A DNA stretch of 57,416 nucleotides from Candidatus Izemoplasma sp. GTDB taxonomy: Bacteria > Bacillota_I > Bacilli_A > Izemoplasmatales > Izemoplasmataceae. Shown here in pieces: positions 44,409 to 52,437 of the stretch (positions are counted from its first letter, which is position 1; every line of letters begins with the position of its first letter). A program made the position numbers and the translations under genes. The notes beneath the pieces are model-generated. The model was not told the origin of the DNA, ran no database searches, and worked only from the letters and a program-made list of their open reading frames with translations. The stretch lies in NCBI GenBank assembly GCA_007132465.1, contig SLOP01000026.1:1-57416 (forward strand). The letters are read 5' to 3'.

Positions 44409-45374
44409 TTATTTGTCTGTTTTGGTCGGTTGTTTCTTCTCTTTGGGCATGGTGATTTTTGGTGGCTTGGTGTCGAACGCTTCGGCGAGGGTTGAGGCGA
44501 GGCCGACCATGCCTTGCATGTCCGACGGAATGATGAGTTTGGTGGCTTGGCCGTCGGCGACTTTTTCCATTGCTTTGTAGGCTTCAAGGCGCAGGAAGGC
44601 TTCGTCAGCGCCGGCTTTTTTAATCATTTCGATACCGCGGGCGGTGGCGTCTTGGACCTTGAGGATGGCGTTCGCTTGCCCTTCGGCTTCTAAGATTCGG
44701 GTTTGCTTCTCAGCGTCAGCGCGAAGGATTCTTGCTTCCCGTTCACCTTCGGCGTTCAAGATGGCTGACCGCTTGTTCCCCTCGGCAATCAAAATGGATT
44801 GACGTTTTTCGCGTTCCGCGCGCATTTGTTTTTCCATTGCTTCGCGGATGTCTTTTGGCGGGATGATGTTTTTCAGCTCGACGCGGTTGATTTTGATGCC
44901 CCAGGGGTCGGTGGCTTCATCAAGAATGGTGCGCATGCGCTCATTGATGACGTCGCGTGAGGTCAGTGATTCGTCGAGTTCGAGGTCACCGATGATGTTA
45001 CGGAGCGTCGTGGCTGTCAAGTTCTCAATGGCTTTAATGGGGAAGTTGACGCCGTAGGTGTAGAGTTTTGGGTCGGTGATTTGGAAGAAGACGACGGTGT
45101 CGATTTGCATCGTCACGTTGTCTTTGGTGATGACGGGTTGTGGGTCGAAGTCAACAACCTGTTCTTTAATCGAAACTTTCATCTTGACGCGGTCGATGAA
45201 GGGCACGAGGAAATGAATGCCGACGTCCCATGTGACGAAGTATCCACCGAGCCGCTCAACGATGAAGCGATTCGCTTGGGTGACGATGGTGAAGCGTGTG
45301 GCCAAATAAATAAGGACGATGACTGCGATGGCGATGCTGATGGCGCCGCCAATGCCGATTAGAAATGTGAACAT
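44409..45374 (-). CDS. SPFH/Band 7 (stomatin/prohibitin) membrane protein
   Basis: A 321-residue scaffold protein anchored by one N-terminal helix (residues ~4-27). The SPFH domain follows (QANRFIVERLGGYFVTWDVG, KDNVTMQIDTVVFFQITDP, LTSRDVINERMRTILDEAT), then a long charged coiled coil rich in Ala-Glu (EKRQSILIAEGNKRSAILNA) and a basic Lys/Thr tail. Such proteins form membrane microdomain assemblies with NfeD partners; an nfeD gene lies in the adjoining unit. AGGAGG precedes the ATG, and a separate -10 lies upstream. Confidence 0.93.
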   Translation of the reverse strand: MFTFLIGIGGAISIAIAVIVLIYLATRFTIVTQANRFIVERLGGYFVTWDVGIHFLVPFIDRVKMKVSIKEQVVDFDPQPVITKDNVTMQIDTVVFFQITDPKLYTYGVNFPIKAIENLTATTLRNIIGDLELDESLTSRDVINERMRTILDEATDPWGIKINRVELKNIIPPKDIREAMEKQMRAEREKRQSILIAEGNKRSAILNAEGEREARILRADAEKQTRILEAEGQANAILKVQDATARGIEMIKKAGADEAFLRLEAYKAMEKVADGQATKLIIPSDMQGMVGLASTLAEAFDTKPPKITMPKEKKQPTKTDK

Positions 45375-45425
45375 GATAAAACCTCCTATTGGTTTATGCT
45401 AATGGGTTTGGTTCTTACAGTAATC

Positions 45426-45431
45426 ATTATA
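45426..45431 (-). promoter_or_regulatory. -10 element before the SPFH gene
   Basis: TATAAT on the minus strand in the 64-bp gap after the RDD gene; -35 poor. Confidence 0.5.
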
Positions 45432-45438
45432 CACAATT

Positions 45439-46065
45439 TTAGATGTTATGTCTGTGCGGATCGACGATATCGGGGTCGCTTGTGATGTAGGTTTTGGTCA
45501 GCATGTCGCGAAGGGTCTTGTTGTTGCGGGTAAGCACGACCATGTAGATGTCGATCATGAGGCCGATACCCAGGGTGAATATCCAGTAGACGTATTTTAG
45601 GAACACTTCACGAACCACGATGTTAAGCGGGTGCGTGGAACCACCGAAATAAATGCCGGTGAAACGTCGTCCAAGCGACTGTCCTTTCATCAAGGCCATG
45701 TAAAGCCCGAAGGAGAAAAGAAAACCGATGATGTGAAATCCGGCGAAAAACATGTTAAACGCGGTCAACGCGTCGTAGGCTTCAGGATCCATGTCGTAGT
45801 AGCGATCGCGAAGCGCGCTGTTTGCTTCAGCGAACTCATCGGCGTCGAGTTCGCCTTGTTCAAATCGGTCAAGAAGCGCTTCATACTCATCCTGTCGGTC
45901 GGCGTCGAGCGCTTCCCAACGGTCCATCAACGCATCGAAATCGTCAAACGCAACACGTTGGTAAATAGGGCTGGCGATGAGATGAAAAAGGACAAGGACG
46001 GCAAAGAATACGATGACAAAATCGGCGACCGCGGAGAATGAGCGTTTAAAAACACCTGCATTCAC
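45439..46065 (-). CDS. RDD-family membrane protein
   Basis: A 208-residue membrane protein with an N-terminal hydrophobic helix (FVIVFFAVLVLFHLIA), an acidic extracytoplasmic or cytosolic segment rich in Asp/Glu (residues ~40-85), and two further helices. The segment LGRRFTGIYFGG is RDD-like. Function of RDD proteins is mostly unknown. Its start overlaps the nfeD stop by four bases. Confidence 0.75.
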   Translation of the reverse strand: MNAGVFKRSFSAVADFVIVFFAVLVLFHLIASPIYQRVAFDDFDALMDRWEALDADRQDEYEALLDRFEQGELDADEFAEANSALRDRYYDMDPEAYDALTAFNMFFAGFHIIGFLFSFGLYMALMKGQSLGRRFTGIYFGGSTHPLNIVVREVFLKYVYWIFTLGIGLMIDIYMVVLTRNNKTLRDMLTKTYITSDPDIVDPHRHNI

Positions 46066-46493
46066 GGTTTTACCACGATTAACTTCACGCCGTCAATGGC
46101 GAGAATTTCAACGCGTTCGTCGACTAACACAGTGTCATCACCAGGGGTGATGGCGGTCCAATATTGACCGTCTATTTTCACTTGGCCCCGTTCGCCAGGC
46201 TGAATCTCTTTGGTGCAGACGGCGACTTTGCCGACCAAGCGATCAGCGTTCGTGCTGACGATGTTGGTTCGGAAGTAGTTTTTCGCAATCGGTCGGACGC
46301 TTAGGAGAAGCACAACGGAAACCGCTAAAAAGACGCTTAGTTGGGTGACCCAACCAAAGCCAATGATGGCGAAAATGAATGCAAGCAGCGCACCGATGCT
46401 AAACCAGACGCTGGTCAAGTCCATCGTGTTAATCTCGATGAACGCCGAGATCAAAATCACCGCAAACCACAAGATGATTAACCAAGTATCCAT
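46062..46493 (-). CDS. NfeD-like membrane protein
   Basis: A 143-residue short-form NfeD: hydrophobic helices at ~5-20, ~28-45 and ~50-67, then a soluble OB-fold domain (LVGKVAVCTKEIQPGERGQVKIDG and YWTAITPGD). Short NfeD proteins work with SPFH proteins, and the SPFH gene is two genes downstream. The ATG at 46493 lies just after the stop of the upstream hypothetical gene. Confidence 0.9.
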   Translation of the reverse strand: MDTWLIILWFAVILISAFIEINTMDLTSVWFSIGALLAFIFAIIGFGWVTQLSVFLAVSVVLLLSVRPIAKNYFRTNIVSTNADRLVGKVAVCTKEIQPGERGQVKIDGQYWTAITPGDDTVLVDERVEILAIDGVKLIVVKP

Positions 46494-46494
46494 G

Positions 46495-46881
46495 TCACAA
46501 GACCTCCTCGTGTTTCGTCAAATCGATGATGAGCGCGTGGTCGTTTTTACTCCACAGGGTTTTGAACTTGTAGGCGGTGTTGTCCACCAAGTTCAACTGC
46601 ATGAGTTTGGCGACTTCTTGCATGAATTTCTTGTTACAGACACGCGCATAGCTTTGTCTGACCGTAATTTTGTGTCGTTTTTCTTCAGGGATCATGCCGC
46701 GTTCGAGTTCTTGCTTGGTGATTGGCTTGAGGGCGATACGCTGTTGATCGTAATCAAGCCCCAGCAAGACGCTGTGCGCGTTGTCAAAATGCGAACTGGC
46801 GCTTTTATTCAGCGTGATGTTGTTCTCGTATAGCGTGGCAAGTCCCTCGTTCGGTTTTCGTGATGCCCAGACGAACGACAT
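46495..46881 (-). CDS. Uncharacterised protein heading the NfeD/RDD group
   Basis: 128 residues, soluble, not recognised. It opens SFVWASRKPNEGLATLYENN and has ITLNKSASSHFDNAHSVLLGLDYDQQRIALKPI, which looks like a small beta-rich domain, followed by a Lys/Arg-rich middle (PEEKRHKITVRQSYARVCN) and a helical end. No membrane segment. The ATG at 46881 follows GGGAGGA at 6 nt. Its promoter (46912-46940) drives it together with nfeD (1-bp gap) and the RDD gene. The conserved spacing suggests a partner or regulator of the membrane proteins; that is inference. Confidence 0.8.
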   Translation of the reverse strand: MSFVWASRKPNEGLATLYENNITLNKSASSHFDNAHSVLLGLDYDQQRIALKPITKQELERGMIPEEKRHKITVRQSYARVCNKKFMQEVAKLMQLNLVDNTAYKFKTLWSKNDHALIIDLTKHEEVL

Positions 46882-46911
46882 AGACAGTCCTCCCAATACT
46901 AAGATACCTTA

Positions 46912-46940
46912 ATTATACCGCTGAATTATTATCTGTTCAA
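46912..46940 (-). promoter_or_regulatory. Promoter of the hypothetical-nfeD-RDD operon
   Basis: Minus-strand TTGAAC (46940-46935), 17-bp spacer, TATAAT (46917-46912). Confidence 0.85.
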
Positions 46941-47072
46941 CACATTTCATAAGAATTATTCATAATTATTGACCATTCACTCACATTATACTTTATTTAC
47001 AATGACACAAGATGACGATGATTTAGGTGAAATCACAGGTGAAACGGTGTTGTCTGGCGGGAAATCGTCGCA

Positions 47073-47088
47073 TGTTCCACGTGGAACA
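47073..47088. other. parS chromosome-partition site
   Basis: TGTTCCACGTGGAACA, a perfect 16-bp palindrome identical to a form of the Gram-positive parS consensus bound by ParB/Spo0J. It lies 7 bp after the mnmE stop, about 24 kb from oriC. No parA or parB gene is in this window. Confidence 0.95.
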
Positions 47089-47095
47089 TTGCCGG

Positions 47096-48445
47096 TTACT
47101 TGCCGAGGCAAAACTTGGAAAACAACTCATCGAGCAAATCCGTTCCGTGGGAATCTCCGGTGATCTCGCCCAACGTTTCCCACGCGTTTTTTAAATCAAT
47201 CTCGATGATGTCGACGGGCATTTTGTCGCGTGCCGATTGTTCGGCATCGCGAATCTGCGCCGCCGCTTGTTTAAGCAGACCGATTTGTCGGGCGTTGGCT
47301 AGCGTGGCGCTGGTGTCTTGTTTGAGGTCCCCGGAAAGGAACATTGATTTGATGCGTGTTTCGAGCGTCTCCATGTTGGCCTTGGTCAACGCCGACAATT
47401 GCACAGCGTCTTCAAACGAACGGCCGATGGTGCTCTTAAGATCAATTTTGTTGATGATAATGATGCGTTTTTTATGTTTGGTCAGCGACAACAAGGTGTC
47501 ATCTTCGTCCGATAAGGGCACGCTGTTATCTAGCACGAATAGCACTAACTCTGCCGATTCGAGCGCTTTTTTGGCTCGCTCAATGCCGATGCGTTCCACC
47601 GCGTCGGCGGCTTCGCGGATGCCGGCCGTGTCAATCAGGTGAAGCACCACACCGCCCATGTTTAGGGAGGCTTCGACGGTGTCACGGGTGGTGCCTTGGA
47701 TGTCGGTGACGATGGCGCGTTCTTCACCAAGCAGCGTGTTGAGCAAGCTTGATTTGCCAACGTTGGGTTTGCCGACGATGGCGGTTTTCACGCCGTCACG
47801 GATGACTTTGCCGTCTTCGGCTTTGGCCAGCAACGCCTCGATTGAATCCCGTAAATCGGCTATCATTGGTAACACGAGTTCATCGGTGAGTTGTTCGACG
47901 TCGTCGTATTCAGGGTAATCGATGTTGACTTCGATGTGGGCCACGACGTCGAGCAAGCGACGGCGATACGCACGGATTTTGTCGCGTAAGAAGCCTTTCA
48001 GTCCTTGGTTGGCGAGCGTTAGGCTCAACTCCGTACGGGCTTCGATGATGTCAAGGACGCTTTCAGCTTGGGTGAGATCGATGCGACCGTTCAAAAATGC
48101 GCGTTCGGTGAACTCGCCGCGTTCGGCAAGTCGCGCGCCTTTGCTTAACAGCAGTTCGAGAATTTTTCGAGCGACATACGTGCCGCCGTGACAGCCAATT
48201 TCAATCATGTCTTCGCGAGTGAATGAGGTTGGCGCGCGAAACAACGTCACCAGGACTTCGTCCACGGTGGTTGTGCCATCGAGGATATGGCCGTAATGGA
48301 CGGTGTGCGATGGAGCGTCGTTTAGGGTTTGGCCGTCAAACACCGAATCGACAATGGTAAAGGCGTCTTCACCACTCAGGCGAACGACGTTGATGGCGGC
48401 TTCGCCCAGCGAGGTAGCAATGGCGGCAATCGTATCTTTCTTCAT
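47096..48445 (-). CDS. mnmE: tRNA modification GTPase MnmE
   Basis: Works with MnmG to make 5-carboxymethylaminomethyl-type uridines at the tRNA wobble position. 449 residues. N-terminal THF-binding domain (DTIAAIATSLGEAAINVVRLSG), GTPase domain with GKPNVGKSSLLN and DTAGIREAADAVERIGIERA, and the C-terminal FCLGK motif with the conserved Cys. The ATG at 48445 follows AGGTGAT. It is away from rnpA-yidC-jag, where it normally sits, and no mnmG follows in the window. Confidence 0.96.
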   Translation of the reverse strand: MKKDTIAAIATSLGEAAINVVRLSGEDAFTIVDSVFDGQTLNDAPSHTVHYGHILDGTTTVDEVLVTLFRAPTSFTREDMIEIGCHGGTYVARKILELLLSKGARLAERGEFTERAFLNGRIDLTQAESVLDIIEARTELSLTLANQGLKGFLRDKIRAYRRRLLDVVAHIEVNIDYPEYDDVEQLTDELVLPMIADLRDSIEALLAKAEDGKVIRDGVKTAIVGKPNVGKSSLLNTLLGEERAIVTDIQGTTRDTVEASLNMGGVVLHLIDTAGIREAADAVERIGIERAKKALESAELVLFVLDNSVPLSDEDDTLLSLTKHKKRIIIINKIDLKSTIGRSFEDAVQLSALTKANMETLETRIKSMFLSGDLKQDTSATLANARQIGLLKQAAAQIRDAEQSARDKMPVDIIEIDLKNAWETLGEITGDSHGTDLLDELFSKFCLGK

Positions 48446-48462
48446 GGTTATCACCTGAATTA

Positions 48463-48495
48463 AGTATACCATAATTGGCCTGTTTGGTGTATAAT
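48463..48495. promoter_or_regulatory. Divergent promoter elements mnmE / membrane protein
   Basis: Minus strand: TGG plus TATACT (48468-48463) for mnmE. Plus strand: TATAAT (48490-48495) for the 48514 gene. Neither has a good -35. Confidence 0.55.
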
Positions 48496-48513
48496 AGGTA
48501 ACAGGTGATTTAG

Positions 48514-49029
48514 ATGGTTTTTGAAGATAAACACAAGAAAAGTTTGCAGTATTATGTGTACTCGTTTGTGGCAGCGATGGTTGTCGTGGTCATCTACGGG
48601 TGGGTTTTAGATTATCGTGGAGAAGCCACCTTTGAAACGTGGTTCTTTGGCGAGTATATTTTGTATCCGTTTTTGATTGTTATTTTCCTTTTCGTTTATC
48701 ATAAGCTGATTGGCAAGACCCGCTACAAAATCAACGAGGCGAACAACGAAGCGCGGTTTTTGCTTCGGGTGTCGAAAAAAGCGGTCGATGAGCTGGAACT
48801 GAGCGAAGAGGAAATTGAGGTTTTCCGCAACAGCCCACCGTTTCAAAAAGCCCTTTACATGGCTTATCAGATCGCCAGATACGGTGAAACGGATGAACAT
48901 AATTATGAGCGCTTGCGCAACCAGTTTCGACCGGGCACCTTGGAGCATAAAGCGCTTGAAGTGATTGCCGATGACGTGAGAGAAATCCGCGAAGAACGAG
49001 ATAAGTTTAGAAAGAAACGACGTAAATAG
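48514..49029 (+). CDS. Uncharacterised membrane protein with charged C-terminal domain
   Basis: 171 residues. Two hydrophobic segments near the N-terminus (VYSFVAAMVVVVIYGWVLDY and the region around YILYPFLIVIFLFVYHKLIG), then a ~100-residue soluble, strongly charged helical region ending RDKFRKKRRK. No family recognised. AGGTGAT precedes the ATG. It lies 22 bp upstream of dnaX and is probably co-transcribed with dnaX-ybaB-recR, but a functional link is not shown. Confidence 0.8.
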   Translation: MVFEDKHKKSLQYYVYSFVAAMVVVVIYGWVLDYRGEATFETWFFGEYILYPFLIVIFLFVYHKLIGKTRYKINEANNEARFLLRVSKKAVDELELSEEEIEVFRNSPPFQKALYMAYQIARYGETDEHNYERLRNQFRPGTLEHKALEVIADDVREIREERDKFRKKRRK

Positions 49030-49051
49030 TGAATAAACGGGGTGTTTGAAC

Positions 49052-50989
49052 GTGGCCTATCAAGCGTTGTATCGAACGTATCGTCCGAAAGACTTTGATG
49101 AAGTTGCCGGGCAAGAGCACATCACAAAAACCTTTAAAAACGCGTTGGCGAATGAGAAAATTGCCCACGCGTATTTGTTCAGTGGCCCGCGAGGCACAGG
49201 AAAAACCAGCGTAGCGAAAATCATCGCCAAGGCGGTGAACTGTGAAAAAGCCCCCATCGCCAACCCATGCAATGTGTGTGAAACGTGCGTTGGCATCACC
49301 AAAAACACCGTCAGCGACGTCATTGAAATTGATGCAGCCAGCAACAACGGCGTGGATGAAATTCGCGAGTTGCGGGATAAAGTGAAGTATTTGCCGGGCG
49401 TCGGACAATACAAAGTGTACATCATCGATGAGGTGCACATGTTGTCGATTTCGGCGTTTAACGCGTTGCTTAAGACGCTTGAAGAACCCCCGAAACATGT
49501 CATTTTCATTTTAGCGACGACCGAACCGCATAAAATACCGGCCACCGTCCATTCGCGTTGCCAGCGGTTTGACTTCCGGGGCATCGCGATTCAAGACATG
49601 ATGAGTAAACTTCACGAGATTGTCAATAAAGAATCGATTGACATTGATGAGGATGCGCTGTTGTTCATCGCAGAGAGCGCCGAAGGCGGTCTGCGCGATG
49701 CCATCAGTTTGCTTGATCAAGTCTACTCCTATAGCGACGACGCCATTTCCTTGGCCGACGTGCACGCCATCAAAGGCACTGTGCCACATGAGGCGATGAC
49801 CACGATGGCCACAGAAATTGAACACGATGAAATCCCTAAAGCGGTCGAGATTCTCGACACCTTAATCGCGGAAGGAAAAGAAGGCCATCGGATGGCTGAA
49901 GATATGGTGCGTTTCTATCGCGATGTGTTGATGTATCGTACCGTCGAGAAGGGCAGCAAAGACAAGCTGCTTTATCGCCATGAACCGTTTGTGGCCTTGG
50001 CGGATAAACTGACTGATGCGCGGGTGTTTCACTACATTGATATCTTGCATGATACTCAACAAAAAATCCGCTACACCGGTAACGCCAAACTGTATTTGGA
50101 ATTGGCGTTCATTAAAATGGTGGACCAAGAAGCCAAGCGTCACGTGGTGCAAACAGAAGCGTTAGCGGACGTTCGTGCCTCCCTAGAAGCGCTTGAACAA
50201 CGTTTTGAACGACTCGAACATGACGGCGTGCCGACGCCTGAGCGTTATGGGGGAACCAAGCAGACCAGACAAGAAGATGACGCCAAACGGATGTTTGATG
50301 ACGTTACCGACGATGACGCAGCATCGCCAGACGAATCCAAAGACACACCCGAGCGGTCTGAGGAGCCCAAACCGGCGGAGAAAGAACCCGACGACACCGA
50401 CGTTGATACAGGCAAAGCCGATGAGGCACCGAGCGATAAGTTCAAGGCGTTATACGCCAAGTACACCAAGCGTAATTACCGGACCTTCGACATCCGTTAC
50501 ATCGAAGACGTGCTGAATTCCGCCGACCGTGAAATTCGCATTGACATGGTGAAAAAATGGTACGACATCGAACGGTTTGCCGAGGGTGATGACGTGGAGA
50601 TTTCGAAGCTGATCACCGAAGGAAACCTCGCTGCCACCAACGGTGTCATGTTGATTGTGACCTACGACAGTTACCCGATGTGCAACCGGCTGATGAGCCC
50701 GGACCTTAAGAAGCGCATCATTGATTTGCTGGAACGCTATTTTAACCACCCGATTATGTTCATGGCATTCCCCGCCGAATTGTGGGAAGGCATCAGTCGA
50801 GAATACGTGAAAAAATTCCGACAACGGAAAAGCGATGAGGCGTTCATAAAACTTGAGCCCGTCGACCATCCGAAGCTGATTGAAATACGCGAAAATCACG
50901 ACGATTACACCGACATTGAATCAGAAAGCCTCAAAGAAGCCAAGGATTTGTTCGGTGACATTGTCAAAACCAGACAGGAGGGAGACTAA
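49052..50989 (+). CDS. dnaX: DNA polymerase III subunits gamma/tau
   Basis: Clamp-loader ATPase. 645 residues. YRTYRPKDFDEVAGQEHI, Walker A SGPRGTGKTSVAKI, four-Cys zinc module CEKAPIANPCNVCETC, IDEVHMLSISAFNALLKTLEE, and the SRC-like motif HSRCQRFDF. Then an acidic linker (~410-470) and a C-terminal domain (tau-like). The GTG at 49052 is 7 nt after GGGGTG. I saw no obvious slippery sequence for a shorter gamma form. Confidence 0.96.
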   Translation: MAYQALYRTYRPKDFDEVAGQEHITKTFKNALANEKIAHAYLFSGPRGTGKTSVAKIIAKAVNCEKAPIANPCNVCETCVGITKNTVSDVIEIDAASNNGVDEIRELRDKVKYLPGVGQYKVYIIDEVHMLSISAFNALLKTLEEPPKHVIFILATTEPHKIPATVHSRCQRFDFRGIAIQDMMSKLHEIVNKESIDIDEDALLFIAESAEGGLRDAISLLDQVYSYSDDAISLADVHAIKGTVPHEAMTTMATEIEHDEIPKAVEILDTLIAEGKEGHRMAEDMVRFYRDVLMYRTVEKGSKDKLLYRHEPFVALADKLTDARVFHYIDILHDTQQKIRYTGNAKLYLELAFIKMVDQEAKRHVVQTEALADVRASLEALEQRFERLEHDGVPTPERYGGTKQTRQEDDAKRMFDDVTDDDAASPDESKDTPERSEEPKPAEKEPDDTDVDTGKADEAPSDKFKALYAKYTKRNYRTFDIRYIEDVLNSADREIRIDMVKKWYDIERFAEGDDVEISKLITEGNLAATNGVMLIVTYDSYPMCNRLMSPDLKKRIIDLLERYFNHPIMFMAFPAELWEGISREYVKKFRQRKSDEAFIKLEPVDHPKLIEIRENHDDYTDIESESLKEAKDLFGDIVKTRQEGD

Positions 50990-50992
50990 CCG

Positions 50993-51304
50993 ATGAATCC
51001 GTCAATGATTAAGAAACTCCAGCAGATGCAAAAAGACATGATGAAAGCCCAAAAAGAACTCGAAGCCTCAACCTTCTATGGTTCGGCCGGCGGCGGCGCG
51101 GTGAACGTTGAGTTTAACGGTGCCAAAACAATGCAGCGCTTAACCATCGATTACGATGCGTTCGACCTGCCGGATGACGCTGAAATGCTTCAAGACACCG
51201 TCGTCGCTGCCATCAATGATTGCATGCGTAAAATCGACGATGAAACCCAAGCCACAATGGGGCAGTTTTCCCAAGGCCTCGGCGGTATGCCCGGGATGTT
51301 TTAA
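50993..51304 (+). CDS. YbaB/EbfC nucleoid-associated protein
   Basis: DNA-binding protein of 103 residues, typical length. MIKKLQQMQKDMMKAQKELE helix, central GGGAVNVEFNGAKTMQRLTID, and ATMGQFSQGLGGMPGMF at the end. Lies between dnaX and recR in the conserved dnaX-ybaB-recR operon. Confidence 0.94.
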   Translation: MNPSMIKKLQQMQKDMMKAQKELEASTFYGSAGGGAVNVEFNGAKTMQRLTIDYDAFDLPDDAEMLQDTVVAAINDCMRKIDDETQATMGQFSQGLGGMPGMF

Positions 51305-51307
51305 CCG

Positions 51308-51907
51308 ATGGAATACCCCGACGCTATTCGCGCGTTGATCGATCATTTTATGCGCTTTCCCGGCATCGGGAAAAAAACCGCGGAACGCTATGCGTTTTAC
51401 GTCATTGACAGGTTCGACAAAGACGACGTCATCGGATTCATGGAGGCGCTGCACCGAGTGAGCGAAGACATCGTGCCGTGTCAAACCTGTGGGAACTTGA
51501 CGGATAAACCGGTGTGTTCCATTTGTGAAGACACCAACCGTGACCGACGGAAGATCCTCGTTGTTGAAGAAAGCAAAGACGTGCTGGTGGTGGAAAAAAC
51601 CGGCACCTACGATGGGCTTTACCATGTGCTTGGTGGCGCTATCGCACCGAGTGAAGGCGTCGGTCCCGAAGATTTACGGATTCGGGCGTTGCTTGAGCGC
51701 TTGAAAGATGAGGCGCATCAAGAAGTGATTCTCGCCTTGAACCTAAGCGAAGAAGGCGAGACAACCGCGTTATACATCAACCGCCTGCTTCAGAAGACCG
51801 ATTTGTTGGTGACGCGCATTGCGTATGGCCTTCCGGCCGGTGGGAACCTCAGCTACGCCGACGACATGACCTTGTTCAAAGCGCTTGAAGGGCGAAAAAA
51901 ATATTGA
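51308..51907 (+). CDS. recR: Recombination protein RecR
   Basis: Gap-repair mediator that acts with RecF and RecO. 199 residues, the usual length. Helix-hairpin-helix FPGIGKKTAERYAFYV, zinc finger CQTCGNLTDKPVCSIC, TOPRIM VVEESKDVLVVEKTGTYDGLYHVLGG, and C-terminal Walker-B-like region. Starts 3 bp after ybaB. RecF is encoded in the same window. Confidence 0.97.
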   Translation: MEYPDAIRALIDHFMRFPGIGKKTAERYAFYVIDRFDKDDVIGFMEALHRVSEDIVPCQTCGNLTDKPVCSICEDTNRDRRKILVVEESKDVLVVEKTGTYDGLYHVLGGAIAPSEGVGPEDLRIRALLERLKDEAHQEVILALNLSEEGETTALYINRLLQKTDLLVTRIAYGLPAGGNLSYADDMTLFKALEGRKKY

Positions 51908-51922
51908 CGTATGGTAAATTTT

Positions 51923-51952
51923 TTGCAATAAATTTTGGTTTTGTGTCATAAT
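51923..51952 (+). promoter_or_regulatory. Promoter of the 51981 small membrane gene
   Basis: TTGCAA (51923-51928), 18-bp spacer, CATAAT (51947-51952). Confidence 0.65.
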
Positions 51953-51980
51953 AGCAGTATGAGATAAGAGAGGTGGTTCC

Positions 51981-52283
51981 ATGTTCAACGTCTTTTCTTT
52001 ATTTACCCCCGTGTTCGCCATGTTTGAAAACATCCCTGTCATCGGACCGTTTTTTGACTGGCTCGAACGCATCACGCCAATCATGAACTACGTCGATCGA
52101 GTGACCGGTTTCATCGATGGGCTATCGTTCGCAGAAATTTTCCTCGGTGGGATTCTTTTCCTTGTCATCATCGTCCTCGGCTTGATTGCCTTGATTAAAG
52201 CGATGGCGAAACTCATCATCGTGCTGGCCATCTTGGTTGGCCTCTGGTTTCTTTGGACCAGTGGGGTGTTCACATCAGGTTAA
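51981..52283 (+). CDS. Small hydrophobic membrane protein, unknown
   Basis: 100 residues, with an amphipathic N-terminal half (FENIPVIGPFFDWLERITPI) and two adjacent hydrophobic segments at about 53-68 and 72-91 ending WFLWTSGVFTSG. No family recognised. AGAGGTGG precedes the ATG. It has its own promoter and a strong terminator that starts at the stop codon, so it is a single-gene unit. Confidence 0.75.
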   Translation: MFNVFSLFTPVFAMFENIPVIGPFFDWLERITPIMNYVDRVTGFIDGLSFAEIFLGGILFLVIIVLGLIALIKAMAKLIIVLAILVGLWFLWTSGVFTSG

Positions 52284-52310
52284 AAAGGTGAGATTGTCTC
52301 ACCTTTTTTT
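52282..52310 (+). terminator. Terminator of the small membrane gene
   Basis: AAAAAGGTGAGA-TTG-TCTCACCTTTTT with extra T residues; 12-bp stem. Confidence 0.94.
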
Positions 52311-52384
52311 CACACGGTTTACCCTCGTTTGGCGCTCATCATTAGGTCGTGATTTTCCTTATAGCCAACGCGAGGTTTTTATTG

Positions 52385-52390
52385 TATAAT
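52385..52390 (+). promoter_or_regulatory. -10 element of ABC transporter operon
   Basis: TATAAT 48 bp before the ATPase start; -35 not clear. Confidence 0.6.
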
Positions 52391-52437
52391 GAAATGTTGT
52401 CACGAATACATTACGGAGTAAGGAGAGTTTTGATACC

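Noticed and set aside
46969-47163. 64-residue plus-strand frame across the parS site
   Set aside because: No ribosome binding site, runs into mnmE on the other strand, and the parS palindrome explains part of it.
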